Assembly (NCBI RefSeq): GCF_003123745.1
Contig: NZ_QETB01000001.1
Location: 682,001-746,000 of the forward strand
From: Ancrocorticia populi
Lineage (GTDB): Bacteria; Actinomycetota; Actinomycetes; Actinomycetales; Actinomycetaceae
Length of the DNA: 64,000 nt
Direction of reading: 5' to 3'
Below are positions 42,274 to 52,161 of this stretch, piece by piece. The notes below the pieces were generated by a model. It was not told the origin of the DNA. It saw nothing but the letters and a program-made list of their open reading frames with translations, and made no database searches. The stretch's first letter is position 1. Each line of letters opens with the position of its first letter. The position numbers and the translations under genes were made by a program.

Positions 42274-42504
42274 GTGAACGCTGCAAGTAGGAAGAATCCG
42301 GCAGATGCCAAGCTGGGCTTCTTCGGGCGTATTGCGCTCTACATTCGCCAGATCTTCGGAGAACTGAAGAAGGTTCAGCGTCCCTCCCGCAGTGAGCTGT
42401 GGCAGATGTTCCTGACTGTGATTCTTTTTGTGGCTGTTGTCATGGTTTTCGTGGGGCTGCTTGATGCAGCGTTTAGCCAGCTGTCACTTTGGATCTTTGG
42501 GTAG
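42274..42504 (+). CDS. secE: Preprotein translocase subunit SecE
   Basis: A 76-residue single-span component of the SecYEG channel. A short Lys-rich cytoplasmic start is followed by the conserved amphipathic segment RIALYIRQIFGELKKVQRPS and one membrane helix (MFLTVILFVAVVMVFVGLLD). GTG 42274 has AAGGA 6 nt upstream; the frame upstream of it overlaps the tRNA gene. nusG follows by 40 bp in the same direction. Confidence 0.95.
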   Translation: MNAASRKNPADAKLGFFGRIALYIRQIFGELKKVQRPSRSELWQMFLTVILFVAVVMVFVGLLDAAFSQLSLWIFG

Positions 42505-42544
42505 GCAACTGCCTGCCCGTTCGATATAGGAAAGTAGGAATAGA

Positions 42545-43264
42545 GTGCCTGAAGATATCCTCGAGCCCGAGGCCCAAGAGGAGACGTTCGAGGCCACCGA
42601 ACCTGAAGCCACCGAACAGGGGGCCTCGGCCGCTGAGACAGAACAGTCCGGTGTGCTCTCTGAAGCTGACATTCGTGCCAAGCTCAAGGGCTTAGACGGC
42701 CAGTGGTACGTTCTCCATACCTACTCCGGTTACGAGAAGCGCGTTAAGCAGGATCTTGAAGTTCGTATCCACTCCATGAATATGGAGGATTTCATCTTCC
42801 AGATCGAAGTGCCGATGGAAGAGGTATTCGAGGTTCGCCGTGGCCAGCGCAAGCTGGTCTCTCGCGTGCGGATGCCCGGGTACGTCATCATTCGTATGGA
42901 GATGTCGGACGATGCGTGGCGCGTTGTCCAGTCCACCAACGGAGTCACCGGCTTTGTTGGTAACGGACGCACGCCTGTTGCCCTGAAGGATGACGAGGTT
43001 GTCACCATGTTGACCCCCGTTGTGGAAGCAGAAGCAGCAGCCGAAGCGAAGGCCGCTGGTGCGCCTACCGGCGCCGAACCAGCAACGATTTCGCCATACG
43101 AGGTTGGCGAATCCGTCACACTTACATCTGAACCGTGGGCTGGAATGCCCGCCACGGTTTCCAGCGTGGATGCCGCTAATCAGCGGCTTACCGTGCTTAT
43201 GACCCTCGTGGGTCAGGAAACCCCCGTAGAACTGGCCTTCAGCCAGGTGCGCAAGGAGGATTAG
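42545..43264 (+). CDS. nusG: Transcription termination/antitermination protein NusG
   Basis: 239 residues. An acidic N-terminal extension of ~50 residues (EAQEETFEATEPEATEQ), typical of actinobacteria, precedes the NGN domain (WYVLHTYSGYEKRVKQDLE, RMPGYVIIRMEM, TNGVTGFVGNG). A variable Ala/Glu-rich linker leads to the KOW domain (YEVGESVTLTSEPWAGMPAT). NusG binds RNA polymerase and modulates pausing and Rho action. It starts at GTG after an AGGAATAG region. It precedes rplK as in nearly all bacteria. Confidence 0.96.
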   Translation: MPEDILEPEAQEETFEATEPEATEQGASAAETEQSGVLSEADIRAKLKGLDGQWYVLHTYSGYEKRVKQDLEVRIHSMNMEDFIFQIEVPMEEVFEVRRGQRKLVSRVRMPGYVIIRMEMSDDAWRVVQSTNGVTGFVGNGRTPVALKDDEVVTMLTPVVEAEAAAEAKAAGAPTGAEPATISPYEVGESVTLTSEPWAGMPATVSSVDAANQRLTVLMTLVGQETPVELAFSQVRKED

Positions 43265-43386
43265 CCGAACTCGGCTTTTCCCACCAAAGCGCGTATGCTC
43301 GAAGGCTGGCTGCCGCGCCACACCGGCGCGCTGCCGCCTGCCGCTCATGCCATTGCGGCAGTGAAGTATGAAGAAAAGGACCCTAC

Positions 43387-43821
43387 ATGCCACCGAAGAA
43401 GAAGGTTTCGGGCTACATTAAGCTCCAGATTCCAGCTGGTGCAGCTACTCCTGCTCCGCCGATTGGCCCCGCGCTGGGCCAGCACGGCGTCAACATCATG
43501 GAGTTCTGCAAGGCGTACAACGCCGCAACAGAAGCCCAGCGTGGAAACATTGTTCCAGTTGAGATCACCGTGTACGAGGATCGCTCGTTCACCTTCGAAC
43601 TCAAGACCCCGCCTGCCGCTGAACTCCTGAAGAAGGCCGCCGGCGTTGCAAAGGGCTCTGGTACGCCTCACACGGACAAGGTTGGTCACGTCACGGCTGA
43701 TCAGCTCCGCGAGATCGCTCAGACCAAGCAGCCCGATCTCAATGCCAACGATATCGATAACGCCGCCCGCATCATTGCTGGCACCGCGCGTTCAATGGGT
43801 CTGACAACAGACGCTATCTGA
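43387..43821 (+). CDS. rplK: 50S ribosomal protein L11
   Basis: 144 residues. N-terminal domain with [20 protein letters not shown] and [16 protein letters not shown] (thiostrepton/23S GTPase-centre contact prolines), C-terminal rRNA-binding domain with [20 protein letters not shown] and [13 protein letters not shown]. Full length for the family. It forms the L11 operon with rplA, 81 bp downstream. Confidence 0.97.
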   Translation: MPPKKKVSGYIKLQIPAGAATPAPPIGPALGQHGVNIMEFCKAYNAATEAQRGNIVPVEITVYEDRSFTFELKTPPAAELLKKAAGVAKGSGTPHTDKVGHVTADQLREIAQTKQPDLNANDIDNAARIIAGTARSMGLTTDAI

Positions 43822-43902
43822 TCATCGCACCCTCGTGGTGCAACCTGTGGAAGGGCCTGCGCAGGCCCGTTAACCACAACTGCTCAATAAGGAGAAAGCA
43901 GA

Positions 43903-44619
43903 ATGGCTAAGCGCTCAAAGAGCTATCGCAATGCCGCGGCGAAGATCGTCGAAGGCGTGCAGTACAGCCCACTCGAGGCAGTGCGCCTCGCGAAGGAAAC
44001 TTCGATCACGAAGTTCGATTCCACCGTTGAGGTTATGTTCCGCCTCGGTGTGGATCCCCGCAAGGCGGACCAGATGGTCCGTGGAACCGTCAATCTTCCG
44101 CACGGCACCGGCAAGACCGCAAGGGTCATCGTCTTCGCCGTTGGCCAGCGTGCACAGGAAGCCATTGACGCCGGTGCCGACGAGGTTGGTGGCGACGAAC
44201 TCATCGAGAAGGTAGCCGGTGGCTACGTCGATTTCGATGCTGCGGTTGCAACCCCCGATCTCATGGGCAAGGTTGGCCGTCTCGGCCGCGTGCTTGGCCC
44301 TCGTGGCCTCATGCCGAACCCTAAGACCGGCACCGTCACCATGGACGTCACCAAGGCTGTCAATGACATCAAGGGTGGCCGCGTGGAGTTCCGCGTGGAC
44401 AAGAACGGTAACCTCGGCTTCATCATTGGTAAGACCTCCTTTGATGCTCAGCAGCTCGTAGAGAACTACGCGGCGGCTCAGGAAGAGATCCTGCGCCTGA
44501 AGCCCGCCACCTCGAAGGGCCGTTACCTCATGAAGGGCACGATCTCCACAACGATGGGCCCCGGTATCCCGCTGGACACCACGAAGACTCGTAACCTGAC
44601 CAGTGAGGATGCCTCCTAG
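43903..44619 (+). CDS. rplA: 50S ribosomal protein L1
   Basis: 238 residues of L1, the base of the mobile stalk, with [55 protein letters not shown] and [23 protein letters not shown] lies 8 nt before ATG. The last 45 nt, including the stop, recur in slightly diverged form at 46107-46151 after cfa, as if the 3' end had been rebuilt by an insertion. A terminator follows, so rplJL are not in the same transcript. Confidence 0.97.
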   Translation: MAKRSKSYRNAAAKIVEGVQYSPLEAVRLAKETSITKFDSTVEVMFRLGVDPRKADQMVRGTVNLPHGTGKTARVIVFAVGQRAQEAIDAGADEVGGDELIEKVAGGYVDFDAAVATPDLMGKVGRLGRVLGPRGLMPNPKTGTVTMDVTKAVNDIKGGRVEFRVDKNGNLGFIIGKTSFDAQQLVENYAAAQEEILRLKPATSKGRYLMKGTISTTMGPGIPLDTTKTRNLTSEDAS

Positions 44620-44634
44620 GTTAGGAAGATAAGC

Positions 44635-44672
44635 AAGGCCCGCCCGGGGTAACTCGGGTGGGCCTTCTTTCT
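44635..44672 (+). terminator. Intrinsic terminator after rplA
   Basis: AAGGCCCGCCCG pairs with CGGGTGGGCCTT across an 8-nt loop, followed by CTTTCT. Confidence 0.8.
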
Positions 44673-44801
44673 ATTCTGGTGCTCCGTTCATTCTGGCGTC
44701 TAAGCGATAGGCCCTAGAAAGAACATACGTAAGTACTACTATGGAACGGGAACCAACCGCGATCAGGGTGGGTGGCGGAATCCATTGAAGGAGGAAGCAG
44801 T

Positions 44802-46100
44802 ATGCCAGATAATGAGGCTAAGCCCATGACCATTGCGCAGATTGTTGAGGCCGTGACCCATCCGCCGCTGCCTGCTCGAATCATAGCGTACGACGGCTCG
44901 GCTACGGGCCCAGAGGATGCAGAATTCGCACTTCACCTGGTGAGTCCGCGTGGTTTGAGATACCTAGCCTCTGCGCCGAATGATCTGGGTGCCGCCCGTG
45001 CCTACGTTAGCGGCGAGCTCACGGCCAGTGGCGTCCACCCGGCTAACCCCTATCCGGCGTTCGAAGCGCTGGCAAGTTTGTCCGATTCCTTCCATGCCCC
45101 GAGCCGTCAGGACGCTCTGCGTATCACCAAGAGCATCGGGGCCAAGGGGTTCCTTCCTCCCAAGCCGCCAGAATCGGAGCAACAGCCGGCGTGGGAGAGA
45201 ATCCTGCACGGGGTGATCCCCCACTCAGAAGAGGGAGACTCTGAAACCGTCACCTCCCACTACGATCGCTCCAACGAATTCTTCGCCAAGGTGCTTGGCC
45301 CATCCATGACTTACACCTGCGCCTGCTTCCCGGAAGCGGAAACAACCTTGGAGGAGGCTCAAGTCAACAAACTGCGCCTTGTCCTAGACAAGCTCGATTT
45401 AGCGGCCGGTGACCGGCTGTTAGATATCGGCTGCGGATGGGGCTCTCTACTTGTTGCGGCCGCTCACCGCGGCATCCGCGCCATTGGCGTGACGCTTTCT
45501 CCACCCCAGGCAGAATGGGCGAACGATTGGATTGCTCGTGAAGGGCTGTCTGACTTGGCCGAGGCACGGGTGATGGACTACCGCGAGGTGAAAGAAAAGG
45601 ACTTCGATGGGGTGGCTTCGCTAGGCATGATGGAACACGTGGGAGTAGCACACTACGATGAGTACTTTGCCAAGATGTACTCTCTGCTACGCCCGGGTGG
45701 GCGCCTGCTCAACCATCAGATCACCCGGCGCGATTCGAAACAGGGCCAGCACGCGGGAAAGTTCATCAATCGATATGTTTTCCCAGACGGTGAGCTGGCT
45801 GCTCCCGGCGTGGTCATGACACACCTGGGCGATGCCGGCCTAGAGATCATCCATGAGGAATCCCTGCGCCAGCACTACGCCCTCACGCTCCAGCATTGGT
45901 GCGAGAACCTAGAGGCCAATTGGGACGAGTGCATGAAAGAGGCCGGGCGTGAAACGGCGCTGCTCTGGGGCTTGTACATGTCTGGTGCCCGATACTCCTT
46001 TGAAACGAACAGCCTGCAGATCCACCAGTTCCTCGCAGTGCGTCCCGGCGAAGATTCGTTGGGGCACTGGTATCCATTGCGGCCGTGGTGGGACGCGTGA
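44802..46100 (+). CDS. cfa: Cyclopropane-fatty-acyl-phospholipid synthase-type methyltransferase
   Basis: 432 residues. The SAM-dependent methyltransferase core has RLLDIGCGWGSLLVAAAHRG (motif I), preceded by VTSHYDRSNEFFAKVLGPSMTYTCA, the CFA-synthase substrate signature, and followed by VASLGMMEHVG and FINRYVFPDGEL. The N-terminal ~140 residues are the lipid-binding domain. It transfers a methylene from SAM to unsaturated lipid acyl chains, or methylates them, at the membrane surface. AAGGAGG sits 7 nt before ATG 44802; the frame from 44772 is unnecessary. TACTAT at 44737 is a candidate -10. The gene interrupts the usual rplKA-rplJL spacing and is flanked by rplA 3'-end sequence, suggesting insertion. 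Confidence 0.9.
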   Translation: MPDNEAKPMTIAQIVEAVTHPPLPARIIAYDGSATGPEDAEFALHLVSPRGLRYLASAPNDLGAARAYVSGELTASGVHPANPYPAFEALASLSDSFHAPSRQDALRITKSIGAKGFLPPKPPESEQQPAWERILHGVIPHSEEGDSETVTSHYDRSNEFFAKVLGPSMTYTCACFPEAETTLEEAQVNKLRLVLDKLDLAAGDRLLDIGCGWGSLLVAAAHRGIRAIGVTLSPPQAEWANDWIAREGLSDLAEARVMDYREVKEKDFDGVASLGMMEHVGVAHYDEYFAKMYSLLRPGGRLLNHQITRRDSKQGQHAGKFINRYVFPDGELAAPGVVMTHLGDAGLEIIHEESLRQHYALTLQHWCENLEANWDECMKEAGRETALLWGLYMSGARYSFETNSLQIHQFLAVRPGEDSLGHWYPLRPWWDA

Positions 46101-46106
46101 TGTTTC

Positions 46107-46151
46107 AAAGACTCGCAGCCTGACAAGTGTGGATGCCTCCTAGGCTAGGGG
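46107..46151 (+). repeat. Diverged copy of the rplA 3' end
   Basis: 38 of 45 bases match 44581-44625 without gaps. Translated in the same phase it reads KTRSLTSVDAS-stop against [11 protein letters not shown]-stop in L1, and part of the variation is silent, so it was once coding sequence. Confidence 0.85.
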
Positions 46152-46191
46152 AGGAGATGCTTTCAATCTCCAAGGTGCCCACGCCCCAACT

Positions 46192-46272
46192 GCAGTTTTG
46201 ACGCAACCCCGGTGTTTCTACTGCAGTTTTGACGCAACCCCGGTGTTTCTACGGCAGTTTTGCCGCAATCTG
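46192..46272 (+). repeat. TTGACGCAA-family repeat, 31-bp tandem units, locus D
   Basis: Two identical 31-bp units (46192-46222, 46223-46253) and a partial diverged third. Cores start at 46200, 46231 and 46262; the third core is TTGCCGCAA. They lie between cfa and udk. Confidence 0.85.
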
Positions 46273-46379
46273 GTGAGGGAGGGTGGGTGGCAGCTCGGAA
46301 GGAAAGCTCGGAAGCACTGCCCGGAAGCAAGTAGTATCGGGCCGGAGGATTCGTCGTCGTCAGAAAAGAAGGGCTGAGC

Positions 46380-47033
46380 ATGAATACGCTGGTAATCGGG
46401 ATTGCGGGCGGCACCGGGAGTGGGAAAACGACTTTGACCCGGGCGCTCACGGACGCGTTTCCCGGCAAAACCAGCGTTATATACCATGACAACTACTACC
46501 GGGCGTTTCCAGATCTGACCTACGAGGAGCGGAAGCGGATCAACTGGGATTCGCCGGACGTGTTCGATACGGCGCTGATGGCGGCACAGTTGCGCAAACT
46601 GATTTCTGGGCAGGCCATTGAATCGCCTATCTACGACTATTCGATCTATAACCCATCCGATCAGACCGAACACATTGAACCTGCCGACGTGGTGATCGTC
46701 GAGGGAATCCTCATCTTTGCCGATCCCACCATCTGCTCGCTGCTAGACATCAAGCTGTTCGTGGATACCGATGCCGATGTTCGTATTCTTCGGCGCATCA
46801 AGCGCGACGTGATTGATCGCGGGCGCACCCTGGAATCGGTGGAAAAGCAGTACCTCGAAACAGTTAAGCCGATGCATGAGCTCTACGTTGAACCCTCCAA
46901 ACACAACGCGGATATCATCGTGCCCGAAGGTGGGCGAAACCTCGTGGCGCTGGACATGCTCATCCACCGGATCGCGGGGCAGATTGGGACGGTGCCTGCG
47001 CCAATTACGGAACGGGTGCCCGAAGGAGCTTGA
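46380..47033 (+). CDS. udk: Uridine kinase
   Basis: 217 residues. P-loop GGTGSGKT (10-17), YHDNYYR acceptor-binding segment, WDSPDVFDTALM, EGILIFADPTICSLLDIKLF, and RRIKRDVIDRGRTLESV lid. It phosphorylates uridine and cytidine for pyrimidine salvage. AGAAGGG lies 7 nt upstream of ATG. A possible 27-residue ORF with its own ribosome site begins 1 bp after the stop. Confidence 0.94.
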   Translation: MNTLVIGIAGGTGSGKTTLTRALTDAFPGKTSVIYHDNYYRAFPDLTYEERKRINWDSPDVFDTALMAAQLRKLISGQAIESPIYDYSIYNPSDQTEHIEPADVVIVEGILIFADPTICSLLDIKLFVDTDADVRILRRIKRDVIDRGRTLESVEKQYLETVKPMHELYVEPSKHNADIIVPEGGRNLVALDMLIHRIAGQIGTVPAPITERVPEGA

Positions 47034-47034
47034 G

Positions 47035-47118
47035 ATGGCTATCGTGGAGCGGCCGGTTGGGGAGAACTGCATCACGAAGGCTCCGGTTGGCTTGACCGTC
47101 CAGCCACGGCGCCCGTAA
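47035..47118 (+). CDS. Possible 27-residue small protein
   Basis: ATG lies 6 nt after a perfect AAGGAG that sits in the last codons of udk. The ORF reads MAIVERPVGENCITKAPVGL and ends with a basic Pro/Arg tail before TAA. I recognise no family. It could be translationally coupled to udk, or a chance ORF ahead of the rplJ leader. Confidence 0.3.
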   Translation: MAIVERPVGENCITKAPVGLTVQPRRP

Positions 47119-47240
47119 TCTAAAGCTTGCCGAAGACCGCAGGTCTCCCTTCGGGGGATAAACCTTAGAGTGCCAGCGCAGGTGAGAACTGAGTTTAGCT
47201 CGAAGAGCTTAGCCCTGTGCCGCCTGCACAGGGCTTTTTT
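47119..47240 (+). ncRNA. Ribosomal protein L10 leader (rplJ attenuator)
   Basis: The rplJ 5' region contains GCCGAAGACCGCAGGTCTCC and AACCTTAGAGTGCC..GCAGGTG, resembling the kink-turn region bound by the L10(L12) complex in rplJ leaders, followed by a perfect 9-bp terminator hairpin with a T6 run. Excess L10-L12 would favour termination and reduce rplJL expression. The leader boundary at the 5' end is approximate. Confidence 0.65.
47212..47240 (+). terminator. Attenuator hairpin before rplJ
   Basis: GCCCTGTGC/GCACAGGGC with loop CGCCT and TTTTTT. It lies 37 nt before the rplJ start, so it must be regulated rather than constitutive. Confidence 0.85.
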
Positions 47241-47276
47241 GGTTTCCTGCGGCATTCACGACCGGAAGGAGGCCCA

Positions 47277-47801
47277 ATGGCACGGACCGACAAGTCTGCA
47301 GCGATTGCCGAGCTCAAGGAGTCCTTTGAGAACGCCAATGCCGTGCTGCTCACTGAATACCGCGGGCTAACCGTTGCGCAGCTGCAATCGCTGCGTCGCG
47401 CGATGGGTGCCAGCGCGGAGTACAAGGTCGCCAAGAACACAATGGCTCGGATCGCAGCTAAGGAAGCTGGCATTGAGGGTCTCGATGACCTTTTCGCTGG
47501 CCCAACCGCCATCGCATTCGTTACCGGTGAGGTTTCGGAAGCAGCGAAGGCAGTGCGCGATTTCGCCAAGGACAACCCCGCACTAGTGATCAAGGGCGGC
47601 GCTATGGAGGGCAACGTGCTCACTCCTGAAGGCGTCCTCAAGCTCGCTGATCTGGAGTCTCGCGAGGTTCTGCTCGCCAAGGCTGCAGGTGTGCTCAAGG
47701 CTGTCATGTACCAGGCGGCATTCGTTATCAACGCGCCAGCAAGCAAGGCGGTCCGCACCGTCGATGCCCTGCGCGCGAAGCAGGAAGAAGCGGCTGCCTA
47801 A
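47277..47801 (+). CDS. rplJ: 50S ribosomal protein L10
   Basis: 174 residues: ARTDKSAAIAELKESFENAN, LTEYRGLTVAQLQSLRRAM, YKVAKNTMARIAAKEAG and the C-terminal helix that binds L7/L12 dimers (FVINAPASKAVRTVDALRAK). ATG 47277 has GGAAGGA 7 nt before it. The frame upstream to 47217 overlaps the attenuator and is not coding. rplL follows by 60 bp. Confidence 0.96.
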   Translation: MARTDKSAAIAELKESFENANAVLLTEYRGLTVAQLQSLRRAMGASAEYKVAKNTMARIAAKEAGIEGLDDLFAGPTAIAFVTGEVSEAAKAVRDFAKDNPALVIKGGAMEGNVLTPEGVLKLADLESREVLLAKAAGVLKAVMYQAAFVINAPASKAVRTVDALRAKQEEAAA

Positions 47802-47861
47802 CGCGGCCCCAAGCAAACAGAAACATCTGCTCGCGTAGCAGGATAAGAAAGGTAGGCCATC

Positions 47862-48248
47862 ATGGCTAAGCTCACGACTGAAGAGCTCATCGCAGCATTC
47901 AAGGAGCTCACCCTCGTTGAGGTTTCCGAGTTCGTTAAGGCATTCGAGGAGGAGTTCGACGTTACCGCCGCTGCTCCCGTAGCTGCTGCTGCAGCCCCCG
48001 CCGCTGGCGGCGCTGCTGAGGCTGCCGAGGAAGAGAAGGATTCCTTCGATGTTGTCCTCGATTCCGTTGGCGACAAGAAGGTTGCAGTGATTAAGGAAGT
48101 GCGTGCACTTACCTCGCTCGGCCTGAAGGAAGCCAAGGATCTGGTTGACTCCGCTCCTAAGGCAGTGCTCGAGGGCGCCGCTAAGGACGCAGCCGAGAAG
48201 GCTAAGGAGCAGCTCGAGGCCGCTGGCGCATCCGTCACCCTCAAGTAA
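47862..48248 (+). CDS. rplL: 50S ribosomal protein L7/L12
   Basis: 128 residues. N-terminal dimerisation region ([20 protein letters not shown]), Ala/Pro hinge (~43-65), and C-terminal factor-binding domain ([39 protein letters not shown]). Lys residues that contact elongation factors are present. It is the multi-copy stalk protein that recruits EF-Tu and EF-G. Confidence 0.97.
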   Translation: MAKLTTEELIAAFKELTLVEVSEFVKAFEEEFDVTAAAPVAAAAAPAAGGAAEAAEEEKDSFDVVLDSVGDKKVAVIKEVRALTSLGLKEAKDLVDSAPKAVLEGAAKDAAEKAKEQLEAAGASVTLK

Positions 48249-48290
48249 TGCAAGCGGCACTTAGCCGCTCGTGATTGCTACAAAGCTCAG

Positions 48291-48327
48291 GAACGCAGGA
48301 TCTCTTCGGAGGTCCTGCGTTCTTTTT
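48291..48327 (+). terminator. Intrinsic terminator after rplL
   Basis: AACGCAGGA/TCCTGCGTT stem with an inner TCTC..GAGG part around a TTCG loop, followed by CTTTTT. Some readthrough to rpoB is likely, as in other bacteria. Confidence 0.85.
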
Positions 48328-48690
48328 GGGGATTGCCTGCGTGGCCGGTTCACGGAGGAGATAGGGAGGTGGCGGGATGGGACGTCGTGGGTAAAGATAC
48401 CTACGTACTATCAACAACGGCAACGAAACGCGCCGACCCACCGGGCGAACGTTTGCATATGGGCGGCAGGTGTGGAACAGTTTGCTGAGGCTCAGCGAGG
48501 AGCCGTGACGGCTTCCACAGTGCGTGAGGGTGGACCGCGACATTGGGCGGGTGTACATTAGATACTTGCGCCAGCATACCTACAGTTGTGTCCAATTGCC
48601 GGACCTGGGGACGGAAGTCCTGAGGCCGGAACGTTGGAATTCTGGGGCGTTGGCGCCAACGCCTTACCAACGTCAGGGAAGGATCCCCCT
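48328..48690 (+). other. 363-bp rpoB upstream region
   Basis: No gene is seen here. A weak promoter candidate is TGGACC, 17 bp, TACATT (48554-48559), which would give an rpoB leader of about 125 nt. ORFs in the region are unsupported. Confidence 0.35.
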
Positions 48691-51600
48691 TTGGCTGCTT
48701 CGCGCACCTATTCGCTCTCCGCTGCTCATGGTAAGCCGGTTGTAGACCGGGCTTCCTTTGCAAAGATCACTGAGCCGCTGCAGGTCCCGGACCTGCTGGG
48801 GCTGCAGACAGATAGTTTCGGCTGGCTCATCGGCTCACTCAAGTGGGCAGCCGAGCATCCGGGTGAACAATCCGGACTGGAGGAAATCTTCGAAGAGATT
48901 TCACCTATCGAGAACGCGGCTCAAACGATGGGCCTCGTGCTCTCGTCCCCACACTTGGAAGATCCCAAGTACTCGATCTTGGAATGCCGTGAGCGTGACT
49001 TGACGTACTCGGCACCTCTCTATGTCACGGCAGAGTTCCAGAACTATGAGACTGGTGAAATTAAGTCTCAGACCACTTTCATTGGTGACTTCCCGCTTAT
49101 GACCGAGCGCGGTACGTTCATCATCAACGGTACCGAGCGTGTTGTTGTTTCTCAGCTGGTGCGTTCGCCCGGCGTGTACTTTGAGCGTGTAGCCGATAAG
49201 ACTTCCGATAAGGACATCTTCTCCACCCGCGTCATTCCGTCGCGTGGAGCCTGGCTGGAGTTTGAGATCGATAAGCGTGACGCCGTGGGCGTGCGCGTGG
49301 ATCGCAAGCGGAAGCAGTCCGTGACGGTCTTCCTCAAGGCACTCGGCCTGTCCGAGAGCGAGATCCGCGAGACGTTCGGCGATTTCCCGGCTCTGATTGA
49401 CACGCTGGAAAAGGACACCGTTCACACGCAGGAAGAGGCTCTGCAGGACCTATACCGCAAGCTGCGCCCGGGCGAGCCGCCCACGGCAGAAGCCGGCCGC
49501 ACCCTGCTGAACAACTTCTACTTCAACACGAAGCGTTACGATACCGCCCACGTGGGCCGCTACAAGATCAACAAGAAGCTTGGGCTGCCCGAGGATTCTG
49601 GCGCGCGCCAGCTTGGTATTGAGGACATCACGGCGGCTCTGCGCTACATGCTGGCACTCCATGCCGGTCAGTCCGAAGTCCTGTGCGCGGAGGACGGCAA
49701 GCCGGTTCCCACCGAGACCGACGATATCGATCACTTCGGTAACCGCCGCATCCGCGCCGTTGGCGAACTCATCCAGAATCAGGTCCGCACCGGCCTTGCC
49801 CGCTTGGACCGCATGGTACGTGAGCGTATGACCACGCAGGAAGCCGAAGCGATCACACCGTCCTCCCTGATCAACATCCGCCCAATCGTGGCCGCGATCA
49901 AGGAGTTCTTCGGAACCTCTCAGCTTTCCCAGTTCATGGATCAGAACAATCCGCTGGCGGGATTGACGCACAAGCGCCGCCTGTCCGCGCTTGGCCCCGG
50001 CGGCCTCTCGCGCGATCGCGCCGGCATGGAAGTTCGAGACGTCCACCCGTCCCACTACGGCCGCATGTGCCCGATTGAGACACCTGAAGGCCCGAACATT
50101 GGTCTGATTGGATCACTTGCGTCCTTCGCCCGTATTAACCCCTACGGCTTTATTGAGACGCCGTATCGCGTGGTTACGGACGGGGTTGCTACCAGTACGA
50201 TTAAGTACCTTCAGGCCGACGACGAAGATGCAGCCGTCATCGCTCAGGCCGAGGCTCCTCTGGATGCTTCAGGCAAATTCCTTCAGGAGGAGGCACTGTG
50301 CCGTATGCCTGGTGGAGAGCCCGGCCTAGTTCCTCCGGACGAGATCGATTACATGGACGTGTCCGCGCGCCAGATGTGCTCGGTTGGTACGGCCATGATC
50401 CCGTTCTTGGAGCACGATGATGCTAACCGCGCCCTCATGGGAGCGAACATGCAGCGTCAGGCTGTGCCGCTTCTGCGCCCAACCGCTCCGTTCGTTGGAA
50501 CGGGTATGGAGATGCGCGCGGCGGTTGACGCCGGCGATGTCACCGTAGCTAAGGCAGCCGGTGTTGTCACCGAGGTTGACGCGGATGCGATCCACGTTGA
50601 GCAGGATGACGGCACGCGTGCCCTTTACAAGACGATCAAGTTCGATCGCTCGAACCCGGGTAACTGCACCAACCAGAAGGTTGTTGTATCCGAGGGCGAT
50701 CGCGTTGAGATCGGAACGCTGCTTGCGGACGGCCCGGCAACCGAAGGTGGTGAGCTCGCGCTTGGCCAGAACCTCCTGGTGGCCTTCATGTCATGGAACG
50801 GCTACAACTACGAGGACGCGATCATCCTCTCCGAGCGTTGTGTTAAGGACGATCTGTTGACCTCGATTCACATCGAGGAGCACGAGGTTGATGCCCGCGA
50901 CACCAAGCTTGGCCCCGAGGAAGTCACTCGCGACATCCCGAACGTCTCCGAGGAGATGCTGTCTCATCTTGATGAGCACGGCGTTATCCGCATCGGTGCA
51001 GAGGTTCAGGCCGGGGACATCCTGGTTGGCAAGATCACCCCGAAGGGAGAGACGGAGCTAACCTCAGAAGAGCGCCTGCTCCGCGCAATCTTCGGAGAGA
51101 AGGCCAAGGAAGTTCGCGATACCTCCCTGCGTGTGCCCCACGGCCAGTCCGGCATCGTTATTGGTGTTCGTCAGTTCACCAAGGACAACAACGATGAGCT
51201 GGCTGCGGACGTGAATGAGACCGTGCGTGTTTACATTGCTCAGCGCCGCAAGATCACCATTGGTGACAAGATGGCTGGGCGCCACGGTAACAAGGGCGTC
51301 ATCTCCCGGATCCTTCCGATCGAGGACATGCCGTTCATGGAAGATGGAACTCCGGTTGACATCATCCTGAACCCGCTTGGTGTTCCTGGCCGAATGAACT
51401 TGGGTCAGGTTTACGAACTCCATCTGGGCTGGGTTGCCAGCCAGGGGTGGGATGCATCGAAGGCACGCGAAGCCGGCGAAGAGTGGGCAGTTCGCCTACC
51501 TGAAAACACGGTGACGGGCGAACCCCAGTCCCACGTGGCAACGCCTGTGTTTGACGGCCTGCTGGCCGACGAGCTGAACGGCCTGCTAACGTCCATCCGG

Positions 51601-52152
51601 CCTAACCGCGATGGCGACGTACTCGTCAACGAATATGGCAAGGCACGGTTGATGGACGGGCGTACGGGTGATCCGTTCCCCGAGCCGATTTCCGTTGGCT
51701 ACATGTACATGCTCAAGCTGCATCACCTCGTGGACGATAAGATCCACGCGCGCTCCACGGGCCCATACTCCATGGTTACCCAGCAGCCGCTCGGTGGTAA
51801 GGCTCAGTTCGGTGGACAGCGTTTCGGTGAGATGGAGGTGTGGGCGCTTGAAGCGTACGGCGCATCGCACACCCTGCAGGAAATGCTGACGATCAAGTCC
51901 GACGATACCGTTGGCCGCGTCAAGGTCTACGAAGCCATCGTCAAGGGCGATAACATCCCAGAGCCAGGCATTCCCGAGTCCTTCAAGGTACTCATTCAGG
52001 AAATGCGTTCGCTGTGCCTGAATGTTGAAGCCCTCGATTCTGCGGGTGAAGCAATTGACCTGCAGGACGATGAAGAAGACCAGTTCCAAACCCCTGAGCC
52101 CGTGGAAATGCCTACCGGGCTTGAGGATCTGACATCTGGAGCAGAATTCTAA
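48691..52152 (+). CDS. rpoB: DNA-directed RNA polymerase subunit beta
   Basis: About 1153 residues, full length for actinobacteria. TTG 48691 starts [15 protein letters not shown] and has GGAAGGA upstream; the longer frame from 48586 is not conserved. The rifampicin region (~408-435) reads [13 protein letters not shown] and [14 protein letters not shown], with the sensitive-type Asp, His and Ser (S432) all present. [33 protein letters not shown] and [20 protein letters not shown] mark the catalytic core. It is followed by rpoC after 103 bp containing a strong hairpin. Confidence 0.98.
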   Translation: MAASRTYSLSAAHGKPVVDRASFAKITEPLQVPDLLGLQTDSFGWLIGSLKWAAEHPGEQSGLEEIFEEISPIENAAQTMGLVLSSPHLEDPKYSILECRERDLTYSAPLYVTAEFQNYETGEIKSQTTFIGDFPLMTERGTFIINGTERVVVSQLVRSPGVYFERVADKTSDKDIFSTRVIPSRGAWLEFEIDKRDAVGVRVDRKRKQSVTVFLKALGLSESEIRETFGDFPALIDTLEKDTVHTQEEALQDLYRKLRPGEPPTAEAGRTLLNNFYFNTKRYDTAHVGRYKINKKLGLPEDSGARQLGIEDITAALRYMLALHAGQSEVLCAEDGKPVPTETDDIDHFGNRRIRAVGELIQNQVRTGLARLDRMVRERMTTQEAEAITPSSLINIRPIVAAIKEFFGTSQLSQFMDQNNPLAGLTHKRRLSALGPGGLSRDRAGMEVRDVHPSHYGRMCPIETPEGPNIGLIGSLASFARINPYGFIETPYRVVTDGVATSTIKYLQADDEDAAVIAQAEAPLDASGKFLQEEALCRMPGGEPGLVPPDEIDYMDVSARQMCSVGTAMIPFLEHDDANRALMGANMQRQAVPLLRPTAPFVGTGMEMRAAVDAGDVTVAKAAGVVTEVDADAIHVEQDDGTRALYKTIKFDRSNPGNCTNQKVVVSEGDRVEIGTLLADGPATEGGELALGQNLLVAFMSWNGYNYEDAIILSERCVKDDLLTSIHIEEHEVDARDTKLGPEEVTRDIPNVSEEMLSHLDEHGVIRIGAEVQAGDILVGKITPKGETELTSEERLLRAIFGEKAKEVRDTSLRVPHGQSGIVIGVRQFTKDNNDELAADVNETVRVYIAQRRKITIGDKMAGRHGNKGVISRILPIEDMPFMEDGTPVDIILNPLGVPGRMNLGQVYELHLGWVASQGWDASKAREAGEEWAVRLPENTVTGEPQSHVATPVFDGLLADELNGLLTSIRPNRDGDVLVNEYGKARLMDGRTGDPFPEPISVGYMYMLKLHHLVDDKIHARSTGPYSMVTQQPLGGKAQFGGQRFGEMEVWALEAYGASHTLQEMLTIKSDDTVGRVKVYEAIVKGDNIPEPGIPESFKVLIQEMRSLCLNVEALDSAGEAIDLQDDEEDQFQTPEPVEMPTGLEDLTSGAEF

Positions 52153-52161
52153 GACTCACGG

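Noticed and set aside
46192-46272. CRISPR array
   Set aside because: The 31-bp units are directly abutting with no unique spacers and there are no cas genes, so it is a tandem repeat.
49912-49995. Rifampicin-resistance mutation in rpoB
   Set aside because: The region reads as the sensitive type, with the key Asp, His and Ser residues present.
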